Source: CAUZFZ01 sp963579025 (GTDB taxonomy: Bacteria; Planctomycetota; Planctomycetia; Planctomycetales; Planctomycetaceae). From it: a stretch of DNA of 40,917 nt. Below, in pieces: positions 1 through 8,103 of this stretch. The DNA is taken from NCBI GenBank assembly GCA_963579025.1, contig CAUZFZ010000098.1, positions 1-40,917 on the forward strand, in the 5' to 3' direction. Position 1 is the stretch's first letter; every line of letters starts with the position of its first letter. The translations under genes were made by a program, and so were the position numbers. The notes beneath the pieces were generated by a model, which worked only from the letters and a program-made list of their open reading frames with translations, was not told the DNA's origin and did not search any database.

Positions 1-1
1 G

Positions 2-676
2 CCGGGTTTTTGGCAGAGTCGAAACCGTCAGAAGCATGACACGTCCTTGTGTCGCCAGAGTTCCAGAAGCAGGGCGGGTCGCGGCGGCAGGCTACCGGTC
101 CTGTCCCGTCCTGCCCGGGGCGCCTATGTCCCCACTTCTCGCCCATACGGCAACACCAATTCTGCCCAGACGCCAGAGACGCCTGCCCACGAGCAGGTCT
201 TCATCTACGAACACGATCCGCAGAATCGCTCGTTTTCCCGCGAATTCCAGCAGCCCGGGAACTGCTGCCACTTGGTCAAAGTCAGTCATCACGGATCCAC
301 AAACGGCTACTCTGAAGGCCTCTGGGATTGCTTTTCACGCGAACGAACGCCTATCGCCGTGATCACTCCATACCACCGGCATCGGCTACCACGAAAAGAT
401 GCGCTGGAACACATCTCGCAGTTCTCAAGAGTGTTCACTCCATGCGTCGATGCGCTTCGCGCCAGTGAGATTCCACACGAGGCTTCAGATGTGTCGCTCA
501 AGAGCTGGCTTGCTCTTCGTCATCGCCTTAAAGTCACATCGGCACGCGCATTTAACACTGGCCGATGTCACTTCGCGTTCGATGCGCGTGGAAGTTGCGA
601 ACTGGAAGAACTCCACGAGCCCGCTGGCGCAATCAGCACATCTGAAACGGCGTCGGATCAAACTTCCGAAGCGTGA
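2..676 (+). CDS. Metallo-beta-lactamase-fold hydrolase, ComEC-like, C-terminal part (5' end outside window)
   Basis: The reading frame is open to the left edge, so the protein starts before the window or at an unrecognised start near it. The recognisable part is the second half of an MBL-fold domain: a V-K-V-S-H-H-G-S motif (about 278-298), which in ComEC/Rec2-type MBL proteins carries a late metal-binding histidine, followed by a T-P-I-A-V-I-T-P-Y strand and a helix with H-R-H-R-L-P-R. This matches the SHHGS...P-x-x-x-V-I-S pattern of that family. The first 40 or so codons in this frame are arginine- and serine-rich and look unlike coding sequence, so a frameshift or a later start is possible. 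The last 70 residues have no recognised domain. It faces a decayed methyltransferase fragment 86 nt downstream. Substrate is unknown; related MBL proteins occur both in DNA uptake and in defence loci. Confidence 0.55.
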   Translation, partial: PGFWQSRNRQKHDTSLCRQSSRSRAGRGGRLPVLSRPARGAYVPTSRPYGNTNSAQTPETPAHEQVFIYEHDPQNRSFSREFQQPGNCCHLVKVSHHGSTNGYSEGLWDCFSRERTPIAVITPYHRHRLPRKDALEHISQFSRVFTPCVDALRASEIPHEASDVSLKSWLALRHRLKVTSARAFNTGRCHFAFDARGSCELEELHEPAGAISTSETASDQTSEA

Positions 677-761
677 GAATTTTGCCAGTAATGTCAGTCC
701 GTACCGCCCATCGCCGGGCCTGCTTCCCAAGGCCGATCGGGCTCAGCTCGCAATTGCGCGT

Positions 762-1139
762 TGAAAACCGCTTGCCCGGCAGCAGACCGATGTCTCCCGC
801 AAACATGCAGAACATCAGCTTCATCAGAAAATGCGCTGCGCGGTGCGGTTCGATGCCGCGGTCCCGCATGCCGTCGGCCAGGACAGCGAACTGCTTTGCG
901 GCACGTTCCGTGATGGACGCGGTCGTCTCGCCCGGACGCAGCACTTCCGGATCGGTGAACAGCTTCCACAGGACGTCGAGGTTTTCCGGTTCAGCCAGTC
1001 CGTCGAGATCAAACGCGTGCATCGTCTTCACGGAGTTCGTGAAGTTGGTATGCACCTCGAACCGGTCCATGTCGCAGACGACCAGCAACGAAGACTCGCA
1101 GCGCCACTCTGTCTCCCGACCCCGCCGCGGATTCTGCCA
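762..1139 (-). pseudogene. Fragment of a large class I SAM-dependent DNA methyltransferase (type IIL/MmeI-like)
   Basis: About 125 codons on the minus strand read as an internal piece of a large restriction-modification type DNA methyltransferase. The segment contains L-L-V-V-C-D-M-D-R-F-E-V-H-T-N-F-T-N, then P-E-N-L-D-V-L-W-K-L-F-T-D-P-E, then R-A-A-H-F-L-M-K-L-M-F-C-M-F-A-G-D-I-G-L-L-P. I recognise this as the conserved region preceding the methylase core in proteins of roughly 900 residues or more. Similarity starts at a W-Q-N-P-R-R motif (about 1139) and stops near G-K-R-F-S (about 762). No start with a ribosome binding site, no SAM-binding motif and no N-P-P-Y catalytic motif remain. The open frame continues at both ends, but there it overlaps the phosphoesterase gene or loses similarity. 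It is a remnant rather than a short gene; the rest of the system is absent from the window. Confidence 0.7.
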
Positions 1140-1179
1140 CTGACGCGTCTGTCTGTGGTGGACTCCAGGCAAAGTCTCT

Positions 1180-1785
1180 CTACGCCAGACTGAACGGCAC
1201 GAGCTCGCTCGACTTCGTATCCAGCGTGGCAAATCTTCCGTCGCACAGCGCTCCCACAACCACGAAGAAACGACCGCCGCCCAGACTGACTGGGCTTTCT
1301 CCAGACCAGTCTTCAATTTGCTCCGGGGATGCCAGCAGCCATTTATGGAAATGTCCTGCGAACATCAGTCGGTTGGAGACCGCTTCAAAGATCCGACCGA
1401 GCTTCTCCGGTTTGTCTGGCAGGCCGTCGAAATACCAGAGATCACAGAGTTCCTCGGGGTTCAGCCAGGGCTCGATGTGAGCGAAATAGCACCCGTCAAT
1501 TTCCAGACGCGGTTTCAGTGACGTCATGAAATCGATAAGGGCGGGACTATATCTCTCCCTGAGGTCTGTTCCTGGCTGGAAGCTCAGGCCGAAATCATGG
1601 TTGCCCCAGACTCCGACCGCCCCGGCTTCTGACAGGAGTCTGCACGTCTCTTCGATTCGTATGCCCATCTCAAAGACATCGCCGATCATGACGATCCGAT
1701 CGACGCCTTCAGACCAAAGTCGATCGAGTGCCGCTCTCAGGTAATCCACATGCTCGTGAATGTCAGTGATGAGTCCGAGTTTCAT
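1180..1785 (-). CDS. Calcineurin-like metallophosphoesterase (YfcE/MJ0936-type)
   Basis: A 201-residue cytoplasmic phosphoesterase with no signal peptide. All metal-binding motifs of the calcineurin-like superfamily are visible: D-I-H (D8, H10), G-D-V (D36), G-N-H-D (N62, H63), a histidine at 103 (F-A-H-I-E-P) and G-H-F-H (H145, H147). The small size and the M-K-L-G-L-I-T-D-I-H opening fit the compact YfcE/MJ0936 group that hydrolyses phosphodiesters or phosphomonoesters with two metal ions. The physiological substrate cannot be told from the sequence. The gene stands alone on the minus strand. The 272-nt gap to the divergent DUF1549 gene contains a 7-bp stem at 1830-1856 but no convincing promoter. 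The catalytic set is complete, so it is probably active. Confidence 0.85.
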   Translation of the reverse strand: MKLGLITDIHEHVDYLRAALDRLWSEGVDRIVMIGDVFEMGIRIEETCRLLSEAGAVGVWGNHDFGLSFQPGTDLRERYSPALIDFMTSLKPRLEIDGCYFAHIEPWLNPEELCDLWYFDGLPDKPEKLGRIFEAVSNRLMFAGHFHKWLLASPEQIEDWSGESPVSLGGGRFFVVVGALCDGRFATLDTKSSELVPFSLA

Positions 1786-2057
1786 TTAATCTGATCTCAC
1801 TCTGACGTGAACCTGTTGCCAGGTACTGAGTTCGCCTTGAGCAGCTCCTGGCGAACTGCTGTCGATCTTTCACCGCGACCCGCACAACTGCGAGTGTTCG
1901 GTCAATGTATGCCATTGAGAACGGATTGTCAGACTGATGTGCGTCCTCGCCTCGGTGCAAACGGGTCTCGAATGTCCGGTCGGGCTGTCCAGTTTCAACT
2001 TCAGATGGATAGACTCGTAAGCGTTCGCTTGACGCTGCCCGGTGGGAGAACGATTCC

Positions 2058-4142
2058 ATGAAGACACGCATGTGCTGCTTGAGTCTGGGTCTTGCCACGC
2101 TGCTGCTGCAGACGACTCTGCTGCAAGCGGCTGAGAAATCACCATCGAAACCGAACGGTGATGCCAAACGCGAATCGCGTCAGTCCAGAATCGATGAGTC
2201 ACAGTCTGTTCGGACGCCAGCATCCGTGACGGCTACGCCGCGAGCCGACATTCTGGCGATCAGCCGGCGCGTCGATGAACTCATCGAGTCAGACTGTGCC
2301 GGGCATGACGTTCCGCTCAATACAAAGACCGGCGACGAGTTGTTCGTGCGCCGCGTTTATCTCGACATCATCGGTCGGATCCCAACCGTCGACGAAGCTC
2401 GTGAGTTTCTCGACTCGGACACAACAGACAAACGCAGTCATCTGATCGACAGACTGCTCGACAGCGAGGGGTATGTAAGTCACCACTTCAATTACTGGGC
2501 CGATCTGCTGCGGGTTCAGTCACGCATGCGTTACGGACCGGCTCAGCCATACGTCGACTTCGTGAAAACGGCGTTGCGTGAGAATCGGCCGTACGACGTG
2601 TTCGTCCGCGAGCTGATTGCGGCTGAAGGCTACACCTGGGACAACGGGGCCGCCGGTTACTACCTGCGCGACGCCGGCATGCCGCTCGACAACATGTCGA
2701 ATACCGCGCAGGTGTTTCTGGGAACGCAACTGGTTTGTGCTCAGTGTCACAACCACCCGTACGACTCATGGACTCAGCGGCAGTACTACCAGCTCGCCGC
2801 GTTCACGTACGGCGTGGAAACACGTGACCGAAACAATCCGAAGCTGCTGGAAGTCCGTCAGATGCGCAGGGACGGTGACATCGACCGGAACGTGCTGCAG
2901 GCCGCCGGTCAGATCATGCAGCAGCTCAACTATCGCGTGAATGAAACGGACCGCGCGCTGCGCTTGCCACGAGATTACCAGTACGAAGATGCAAAGCCGG
3001 GCGAACAAATCGATGCTGCCACAATCTTTGGTGACGGTGTCGAGATTCATGAAGGCGATAGCCCCGCAGATGTTTACGCCCGCTGGATGACCGCGCCCGA
3101 CAACCCACGTTTCAGCACGGTCATCGCGAATCGCTTGTGGAAACGAACAATGGGGCGTGGTCTGGTTGAACCCATCGATGACTTCAAAGACGGCGTTGAC
3201 GCGTCAAACCCGGAGCTGATGACATTTCTGGCCGAGCAGATGGTGACGTTCAAGTTCGACCTCAAGCAGTACCTGCGCGTGCTGTTCAACACACAGACTT
3301 ATCAGAGGGAAGTCACAACTCGGGAAGTCACAGCCGACGAGACCTACTACTTCCCTGGACCGCTGCTGCGACGCATGTCGGCCGAGCAACTGTGGGACTC
3401 ACTGCTGACGATGACCGTCCCCGAGATCGACGAACGTAAGGGCATGGTCAATTCGTATGGGCGGCGGTACATGGACGGCAAGGAACTCGTCGAGAAGCCC
3501 ATCTCGGAGATCCTGGTCATGGCTGAGCAAACGGCGAAGGCTCGAGCGGCGCAGTCCAAGTTCTATGAAATGACACGCGATCTGCAGCAGGACCTGCGCG
3601 TCGCTTCCCGCACGCAGGACCGCGACAGGGTCGACGAACTGCGTGACAAGATGACGAAGATCCGAAAAAAGGTGTACGGTCGAGAAGGCGAGATGATGAT
3701 GGAGCGACAGCGCACCGAGCAAAGAGAGCGGCAGCGGGAAACGGATCCTCGCTGGCTGGGTCTTTCACGCGAACTTGTACGGGCATCCGAGACGACTTCA
3801 CCTGCTCGACCCGGACATTTTCTGCAGCAGTTTGGTCAGTCGGACCGCGAGACAATTGAAAACGCCAGCACGGAAGCAACCGTGCCCCAGATCCTCACGC
3901 TGTTGAATGGGCCGATGAACAATCAGCTCACCAGTCGCAATTCCGTGCTGGCCCGGAAGCTGGCGGACGTCACGGACCCCGAAGAACGTGCCGAGCTGAT
4001 CTTCCTGACGATCCTCAGCCGCCGCCCGTCCGAGCGTGAACGAGAACTGGCCGTCAACCAGTTGGAGTCGGATCGGCAGCGAGGAGTCAGCGACGTTGTG
4101 TGGGCACTCATCAACACTCGGCAATTCATGTTCGTGCAATAG
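2058..4142 (+). CDS. DUF1549/DUF1553 secreted protein (planctomycete family)
   Basis: A 694-residue protein with an N-terminal signal peptide (M-K-T-R... to about A24). DUF1549 covers about residues 68-255, with the typical F-V-R-R-V-Y-L-D-I-I-G-R-I-P and a C-A-Q-C-H motif (227-231) followed by N-H-P-Y-D. DUF1553 covers about 330-660, with the R-M-S-A-E-Q-L-W-D-S motif and a C-terminal R-R-P-S-E-R-E. An arginine/glutamate-rich, probably coiled-coil insertion lies at about 500-560. The C-x-x-C-H could bind haem c, but in this family its role is not settled. Members are abundant in Planctomycetota and are nearly always followed by a DUF1501 gene, as here (78 nt downstream, same strand). The ATG has a G-G-G-A-G-A ribosome binding site 9 nt upstream. 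Molecular function of the pair is unknown; a role in processing complex carbohydrates or sulfated material has been proposed on context only. Confidence 0.9.
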   Translation: MKTRMCCLSLGLATLLLQTTLLQAAEKSPSKPNGDAKRESRQSRIDESQSVRTPASVTATPRADILAISRRVDELIESDCAGHDVPLNTKTGDELFVRRVYLDIIGRIPTVDEAREFLDSDTTDKRSHLIDRLLDSEGYVSHHFNYWADLLRVQSRMRYGPAQPYVDFVKTALRENRPYDVFVRELIAAEGYTWDNGAAGYYLRDAGMPLDNMSNTAQVFLGTQLVCAQCHNHPYDSWTQRQYYQLAAFTYGVETRDRNNPKLLEVRQMRRDGDIDRNVLQAAGQIMQQLNYRVNETDRALRLPRDYQYEDAKPGEQIDAATIFGDGVEIHEGDSPADVYARWMTAPDNPRFSTVIANRLWKRTMGRGLVEPIDDFKDGVDASNPELMTFLAEQMVTFKFDLKQYLRVLFNTQTYQREVTTREVTADETYYFPGPLLRRMSAEQLWDSLLTMTVPEIDERKGMVNSYGRRYMDGKELVEKPISEILVMAEQTAKARAAQSKFYEMTRDLQQDLRVASRTQDRDRVDELRDKMTKIRKKVYGREGEMMMERQRTEQRERQRETDPRWLGLSRELVRASETTSPARPGHFLQQFGQSDRETIENASTEATVPQILTLLNGPMNNQLTSRNSVLARKLADVTDPEERAELIFLTILSRRPSERERELAVNQLESDRQRGVSDVVWALINTRQFMFVQ

Positions 4143-4220
4143 CCGCCGAGACTGCAGTCGACAGTCAATTCGAATGGTTCAAAAACAACTCACAGACACA
4201 ATCGGATACCGAGGTTTCTC

Positions 4221-5525
4221 ATGAGTAATCCATTCACCGCTTTCGATGACGTCTCCCGCCGCGAGTTCGCTGCGATCGCCGCGAAGACCTTCCTGGGAGT
4301 CGGCCTGCTTCCCGTGACAGGAGCGTTACCGGCATTCGGCGACGAATCCGAAAAGAAGACCAAAACTCCCGCAGTCACCGGCACCGCAAAGAACTGTATC
4401 TACCTTTACATGAGCGGAGGCATGACGCACCTGGACACGCTGGATCCAAAACCTGGAGCCGAGACTCAAGGACCAGTCGAGACCATCGACACGTCGGCCG
4501 CTGGTGTGCAGATCAGCGAGTATCTTCCGCAACTCGCGCGGCACATGGACAAGGCGGCCATCGTCCGCTCGCTCAGTTCGACTCAGGGAGCACACGATCG
4601 TGGTCAGTACCTGATGCGCACCAGCTACACGGCGCGCGGCACGATCCGGCATCCGGGCATGGGTGCCTGGGTTCTGCGACTTTCCGGACGCACAAGTGAG
4701 TCACTGCCGGGCAACGTCCGCATTGGATCGGACAGCCGCCATCCGGGCGCCGGCTTCATGGAGGCCCGCTTCGCACCATTACCCATCGGCGACCCGGCCG
4801 CCGGTTTGCAGAACAGCCGACTGCCACGCGGGACGACGACTCCTGACTTCGAGAAACGGCTGAGTCTCTCGAATCAGTTCGACGCCGGGTTCCGCGCGAA
4901 ATTCGATCAGAAGCAGGTGCGTTCCTACACCGACGCCTACGACAGCGCCATCCGTCTGATGAGCAGCGAGGAACTGGAGGCATTCAACATCTACCGCGAG
5001 CCCGAGCCTGTGCGTCAGGCCTACGGTGACGACCGGTTCGGACAGGGCTGTCTGCTTGCTCGACGACTGATCGAAAATGACGTGCGATTCGTCGAGGTTT
5101 CACTGGGGGGCTGGGACACGCATCAGGGCAACTTCACCCGAGTCCCCGAACGCACAACGATTCTCGATCAGGCACTCGGCACGCTGCTGTCCGACCTGTC
5201 AGATCGCGGACTGCTGGAAGAGACACTAGTCGTACTGGCGACGGAATTCGGACGCACACCACGGATCAACCAGAACCAGGGCCGCGACCACTACCCGCGA
5301 GCATTCAGTTGCCTGCTGGCTGGAGGCGGAATCCGCGGCGGTCAGGTGTATGGCTCGACAGACGAAACCGGGGAAGACGTAGCCGATGGCTTTACGGAAG
5401 TACCCGGATTCAACGCGACAATCGCTTCAGCACTGAGCCTGCCGCTCAAGCAGAAAGTCGTCTCCGCATCGCGACGACCATTCACCGTTGCCAACAAGGC
5501 CGAGCCCATCACGGAACTGTTCTGA
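4221..5525 (+). CDS. DUF1501 (sulfatase-like fold) exported protein
   Basis: A 434-residue DUF1501 protein, second gene of the DUF1549/DUF1553-DUF1501 pair. The N-terminus carries a Tat-like signal (S-R-R-E-F followed by a hydrophobic stretch to about residue 42), so export in a folded state is likely. Family motifs are present: Y-M-S-G-G-M-T-H-L-D-T-L-D-P-K-P, then S-S-T-Q-G-A-H-D-R-G near 115, L-G-G-W-D-T-H, and A-T-E-F-G-R-T-P-R followed by G-R-D-H-Y-P, which correspond to metal-site positions of the alkaline phosphatase/sulfatase superfamily. G-A-G-G-T-T-T-type spacing before ATG supports the start. Catalytic activity has not been established for the family as far as I know. A short sequence resembling its D-E-T-G-E-D-V-A-D-G segment (about 5359-5391) recurs 1.15 kb downstream. 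Confidence 0.9.
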   Translation: MSNPFTAFDDVSRREFAAIAAKTFLGVGLLPVTGALPAFGDESEKKTKTPAVTGTAKNCIYLYMSGGMTHLDTLDPKPGAETQGPVETIDTSAAGVQISEYLPQLARHMDKAAIVRSLSSTQGAHDRGQYLMRTSYTARGTIRHPGMGAWVLRLSGRTSESLPGNVRIGSDSRHPGAGFMEARFAPLPIGDPAAGLQNSRLPRGTTTPDFEKRLSLSNQFDAGFRAKFDQKQVRSYTDAYDSAIRLMSSEELEAFNIYREPEPVRQAYGDDRFGQGCLLARRLIENDVRFVEVSLGGWDTHQGNFTRVPERTTILDQALGTLLSDLSDRGLLEETLVVLATEFGRTPRINQNQGRDHYPRAFSCLLAGGGIRGGQVYGSTDETGEDVADGFTEVPGFNATIASALSLPLKQKVVSASRRPFTVANKAEPITELF

Positions 5526-5571
5526 CGTCGTCTGGATGTTCGCGACTCAGCGATGCAGTCGGCCTTCTCGT

Positions 5572-6396
5572 CTATTTGTCGCGGCGCGCCGGGTCCTTCC
5601 GGTACCTCTCCAGCAGTTCTTCCTTCGTGCCTTCGAACAGGTAGATGCGACCGTTCACCGTTCGCGTTTCGCCGCGTTTCAGCGGACCGACGCGCACGCT
5701 CAGGTGCATGCACTCCCATGGGTTGTGCCCCTGCGCCCCAAGGAATCGGTCCCAGGCAATGCCGGTTACCCAGCGCCCGTCGGTCGACTCGCGAATGATG
5801 AGACCATCAACAGCATCGACATTCGACTTCGACCATTTGGAGCTCCACACGTAGCGCCCATTCGCATCAGCTTCTTTATCGATCAGCTTCTTCAGTGCAT
5901 GGTTGTAGTGAATCTCGCGCGGCGCTTTTCCTGCCAGCCGTTTCAATCCGTCCGACGAATTGAACCAGGTCTTCGTGTTCGCAAACTGCCGATTACAAGT
6001 CTCTTCCGGACCGGGGTTGAAACAGGCAACCATGGAGGCCAGCGTCGGCCAGTCATGCTTTGACCGGTTTGTCACAGTCAGCTTCAGTTCCGCGCCAGCC
6101 TCGGCGGCCTGCACGTCAAGTTCAACACCGGCGTTGCCGTTGACCAGGTGTGCTTTGAGCGGACTGACCTCGGCGTGGTTCGTCCAGTTACCGCGTGTGT
6201 GTTGACCCGGTGTGACTGCGTCAAACATGTGCCACTCGTAAAACCAGAGATAGACCCGCATATCCGGTTGCTGCGTGGAGTCGATCGAGACACCGCGTTC
6301 CCATTCGGACAGGCGGATATCGGGAAACGCACCGGCGGATCGAATAGCCGTCAGCATTGCCAGGCAACAAGTGACGTGGAGCAAGTGTCTTCGCAT
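5572..6396 (-). CDS. Secreted protein of unknown function
   Basis: A 274-residue protein if translation begins at the ATG at 6396, chosen because the next residues (M-R-R-H-L-L-H-V followed by C-C-L-A-M-L-T-A-I) form a good signal peptide with cleavage near S-A-G-A-F. An upstream in-frame start at 6429 would add 11 residues with no clear purpose. The mature part is beta-rich with several tryptophans (W-F-Y-E-W-H-M-F, W-N-S-type and W-S-S-K-W-S-K segments) and ends in a charged K-E-E-L-L-E-R-Y-R-K-D helix. I do not recognise a Pfam-level domain, although the L-K-L-T-V-T-N-R-S segment resembles a beta-sandwich used for carbohydrate-related proteins. It is convergent with the DUF1501 gene (46 nt apart) and divergent from the symporter gene. 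Confidence 0.75.
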   Translation of the reverse strand: MRRHLLHVTCCLAMLTAIRSAGAFPDIRLSEWERGVSIDSTQQPDMRVYLWFYEWHMFDAVTPGQHTRGNWTNHAEVSPLKAHLVNGNAGVELDVQAAEAGAELKLTVTNRSKHDWPTLASMVACFNPGPEETCNRQFANTKTWFNSSDGLKRLAGKAPREIHYNHALKKLIDKEADANGRYVWSSKWSKSNVDAVDGLIIRESTDGRWVTGIAWDRFLGAQGHNPWECMHLSVRVGPLKRGETRTVNGRIYLFEGTKEELLERYRKDPARRDK

Positions 6397-6504
6397 GACA
6401 GGACATTCTGAAGCGGGAACGAATTGCAAGGCATGTTATCGCAACGTGCCGAACGGTGAAGTTCCGGCTACGGACACCCCGCGACGGGCATTCGTTTCAG
6501 ACGC

Positions 6505-6560
6505 TGTCTGCTCAATCGATGAAACCGGTGAAGACGTCGCCGATGGCTGCACCAAAGTGG
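6505..6560 (+). pseudogene. Short DUF1501-like remnant inside the 6397-6734 intergenic region
   Basis: The 338-nt gap between two divergent genes has no complete gene. Within it, about 6517-6547 matches 5359-5389 of the DUF1501 gene at 28 of 31 positions, and all three differences are synonymous in the frame reading D-E-T-G-E-D-V-A-D-G. Weaker similarity extends about 15 nt on each side (T-K-V against T-E-V downstream). This pattern fits a fragment of a second DUF1501-type coding sequence. On the other strand, 6512-6655 reads M-R-R-G-T-P-N-A-K-P and continues open for 47 codons with plausible codon use, so a small minus-strand gene is the alternative. I cannot choose between them with confidence. 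The rest of the gap should hold the promoters of both flanking genes; none stands out. Confidence 0.3.
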
Positions 6561-6734
6561 ACGCCATTTTCGACCTTCCGCAGTTTGATGTGCTTCCGTT
6601 TGCGTGCTCGTATGATCCGGTTCAGCGGTTTCGCGTTAGGCGTGCCGCGTCTCATTTCGTGAATGAGCGATCGCTTCGCGCGCGGCGATGGGATCCCAGA
6701 CGACCGTCCTTTATAGCTCGGACAGGAGCAGTCG

Positions 6735-8066
6735 ATGACGTCAGCCAGTCCCACGACAAGTGACCCGAATGGATCGAAGAACAAGGGGAGTGGGCATCAT
6801 ACGCTCTACATGATTGCGGCCATCGTCCTGGCCTTCCTGGTGGCATGGATCTTCCCTCACTTCGCGGCTTCGCTGGAGATTGGCGGCGAGATCTTTCTCC
6901 GACTGCTGACAATGGTCGTTGTGCCACTGGTCATGGCCAGTGTGATGAGCGGCATCCTTGGGCTGGGCGACGTCCGCAAGCTCGGGAAGCCCGGCCTGGC
7001 GGCGGTTGGCTATTACCTCATGACGACGGTTCTGGCGGTCACGATTGGCGTCATTGTTGTCAACGTGTTTCAGCCGGGAGTCGGCGTGTTCTCGGCAGAG
7101 AAACTCGCTGAATCGACTGCCGCTGCCGAGAGAATGGAAATCGCTGCCGAGTCGGCTTCGGAGCCGCCGTCGATCGGAGACATCTTTGAGAACCTGCTGT
7201 TGATGCTGTTCACAGACAATCTTCTGGGCTCCATGGTCGAAACCCAACTCCTGCCGCTGATCGTCTTCAGCATTGTGTTTGCCGGCATGCTGACCACCAT
7301 GGGCGAAAGAGCCGAGACGCTGAGGACGCTGGTCGTCAGCATCAACGACGCGCTGCTCAGCTTTGTCATGCTGCTGATGAAATTCGCGCCGCTGGGCATT
7401 TTCTGCCTGGTGACCTCGCGCTTTGGCGAGGCCTTTGCCGCCGGCGAGTTCGTGAAACAGATCAATCAGCTTTTCTGGTACGTGATGACCGTGTTGACCG
7501 GTCTCGGAATTCACGCGTTGATTGTGCTGCCGTGTATCCTGTGGTTCTTCACAAAGCGGAATCCGTACCAGTTCATTCGCCAGATGTCGGACGCACTGCT
7601 GACCGCATTCTCGACCGCCAGTTCATCAGCAACGCTGCCGGTCACGATGGAGTGTGCTGAAAAGAATGCCGGTGTCTCGAAGCGATCGACCGAGTTTGTG
7701 CTGCCGCTCGGTGCGACAATCAACATGGATGGGACGGCGCTGTACGAAGCAGCGGCCGCGATTTTCATCGCTCAGATTTACTCGGGCGTGAATCCGGATT
7801 TCACGTTCGGCCTGACCGAACAGATCGTAATCGCCGTGACCGCAACGCTGGCCGCCATCGGAGCGGCCGGAATCCCGGAAGCCGGGCTGGTCACCATGCT
7901 GATTGTGCTGAATGCGGTCGGATTGCCGATCGAGTACCTGCCGCTGATTCTGCCGGTCGACTGGTTCCTGGACCGATTTCGTACGGCGACAAATTCGTTC
8001 GGCGATTCCGTCGGAGCTGCGGTCGTCGATCGCACTTTCCCGAAAGAAGTCGCGACCGCGAGTTGA
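6735..8066 (+). CDS. Dicarboxylate/acidic amino acid:cation symporter (SLC1/SDF family, EAAT-like)
   Basis: A 443-residue inner-membrane transporter of the sodium:dicarboxylate symporter family, with about eight membrane segments and the two re-entrant hairpins. The HP1 serine motif S-S-S-A-T-L-P lies at 296-302, the TM7 N-M-D-G-T-A-L-Y-E motif at 330-338, HP2 G-A-A-G-I-P-E-A-G near 376-384, and TM8 D-W-F-L-D-R-F-R-T-A-T-N at 409-420. The second arginine of TM8 (R416) is at the position that in glutamate/aspartate carriers contacts the side-chain carboxylate, so glutamate or aspartate is the likely substrate rather than a neutral amino acid. A loop of about 35 residues at 118-150 is acidic and variable. 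Ribosome binding site C-A-G-G-A-G lies 8 nt before the ATG. It is transcribed alone, convergent with the PQQ-like gene (37 nt). Confidence 0.93.
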   Translation: MTSASPTTSDPNGSKNKGSGHHTLYMIAAIVLAFLVAWIFPHFAASLEIGGEIFLRLLTMVVVPLVMASVMSGILGLGDVRKLGKPGLAAVGYYLMTTVLAVTIGVIVVNVFQPGVGVFSAEKLAESTAAAERMEIAAESASEPPSIGDIFENLLLMLFTDNLLGSMVETQLLPLIVFSIVFAGMLTTMGERAETLRTLVVSINDALLSFVMLLMKFAPLGIFCLVTSRFGEAFAAGEFVKQINQLFWYVMTVLTGLGIHALIVLPCILWFFTKRNPYQFIRQMSDALLTAFSTASSSATLPVTMECAEKNAGVSKRSTEFVLPLGATINMDGTALYEAAAAIFIAQIYSGVNPDFTFGLTEQIVIAVTATLAAIGAAGIPEAGLVTMLIVLNAVGLPIEYLPLILPVDWFLDRFRTATNSFGDSVGAAVVDRTFPKEVATAS

Positions 8067-8103
8067 TGCGTTCAACCCGCAGGCTGAGGCACGCAACCGA
8101 AAT

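Noticed and set aside
1140..1316. 5' extension of the methyltransferase fragment
   Set aside because: It overlaps the phosphoesterase gene and loses all similarity, so it was left out of the pseudogene.
1830..1856. 7-bp stem upstream of the DUF1549 gene as operator
   Set aside because: Short, with a 13-nt loop and no supporting promoter. Chance is likely.
6741..7514. Open minus-strand frame of 257 codons, rich in His, Gln and Arg
   Set aside because: It is antisense to the symporter, has the skewed composition of a reverse frame, and shows no domain.
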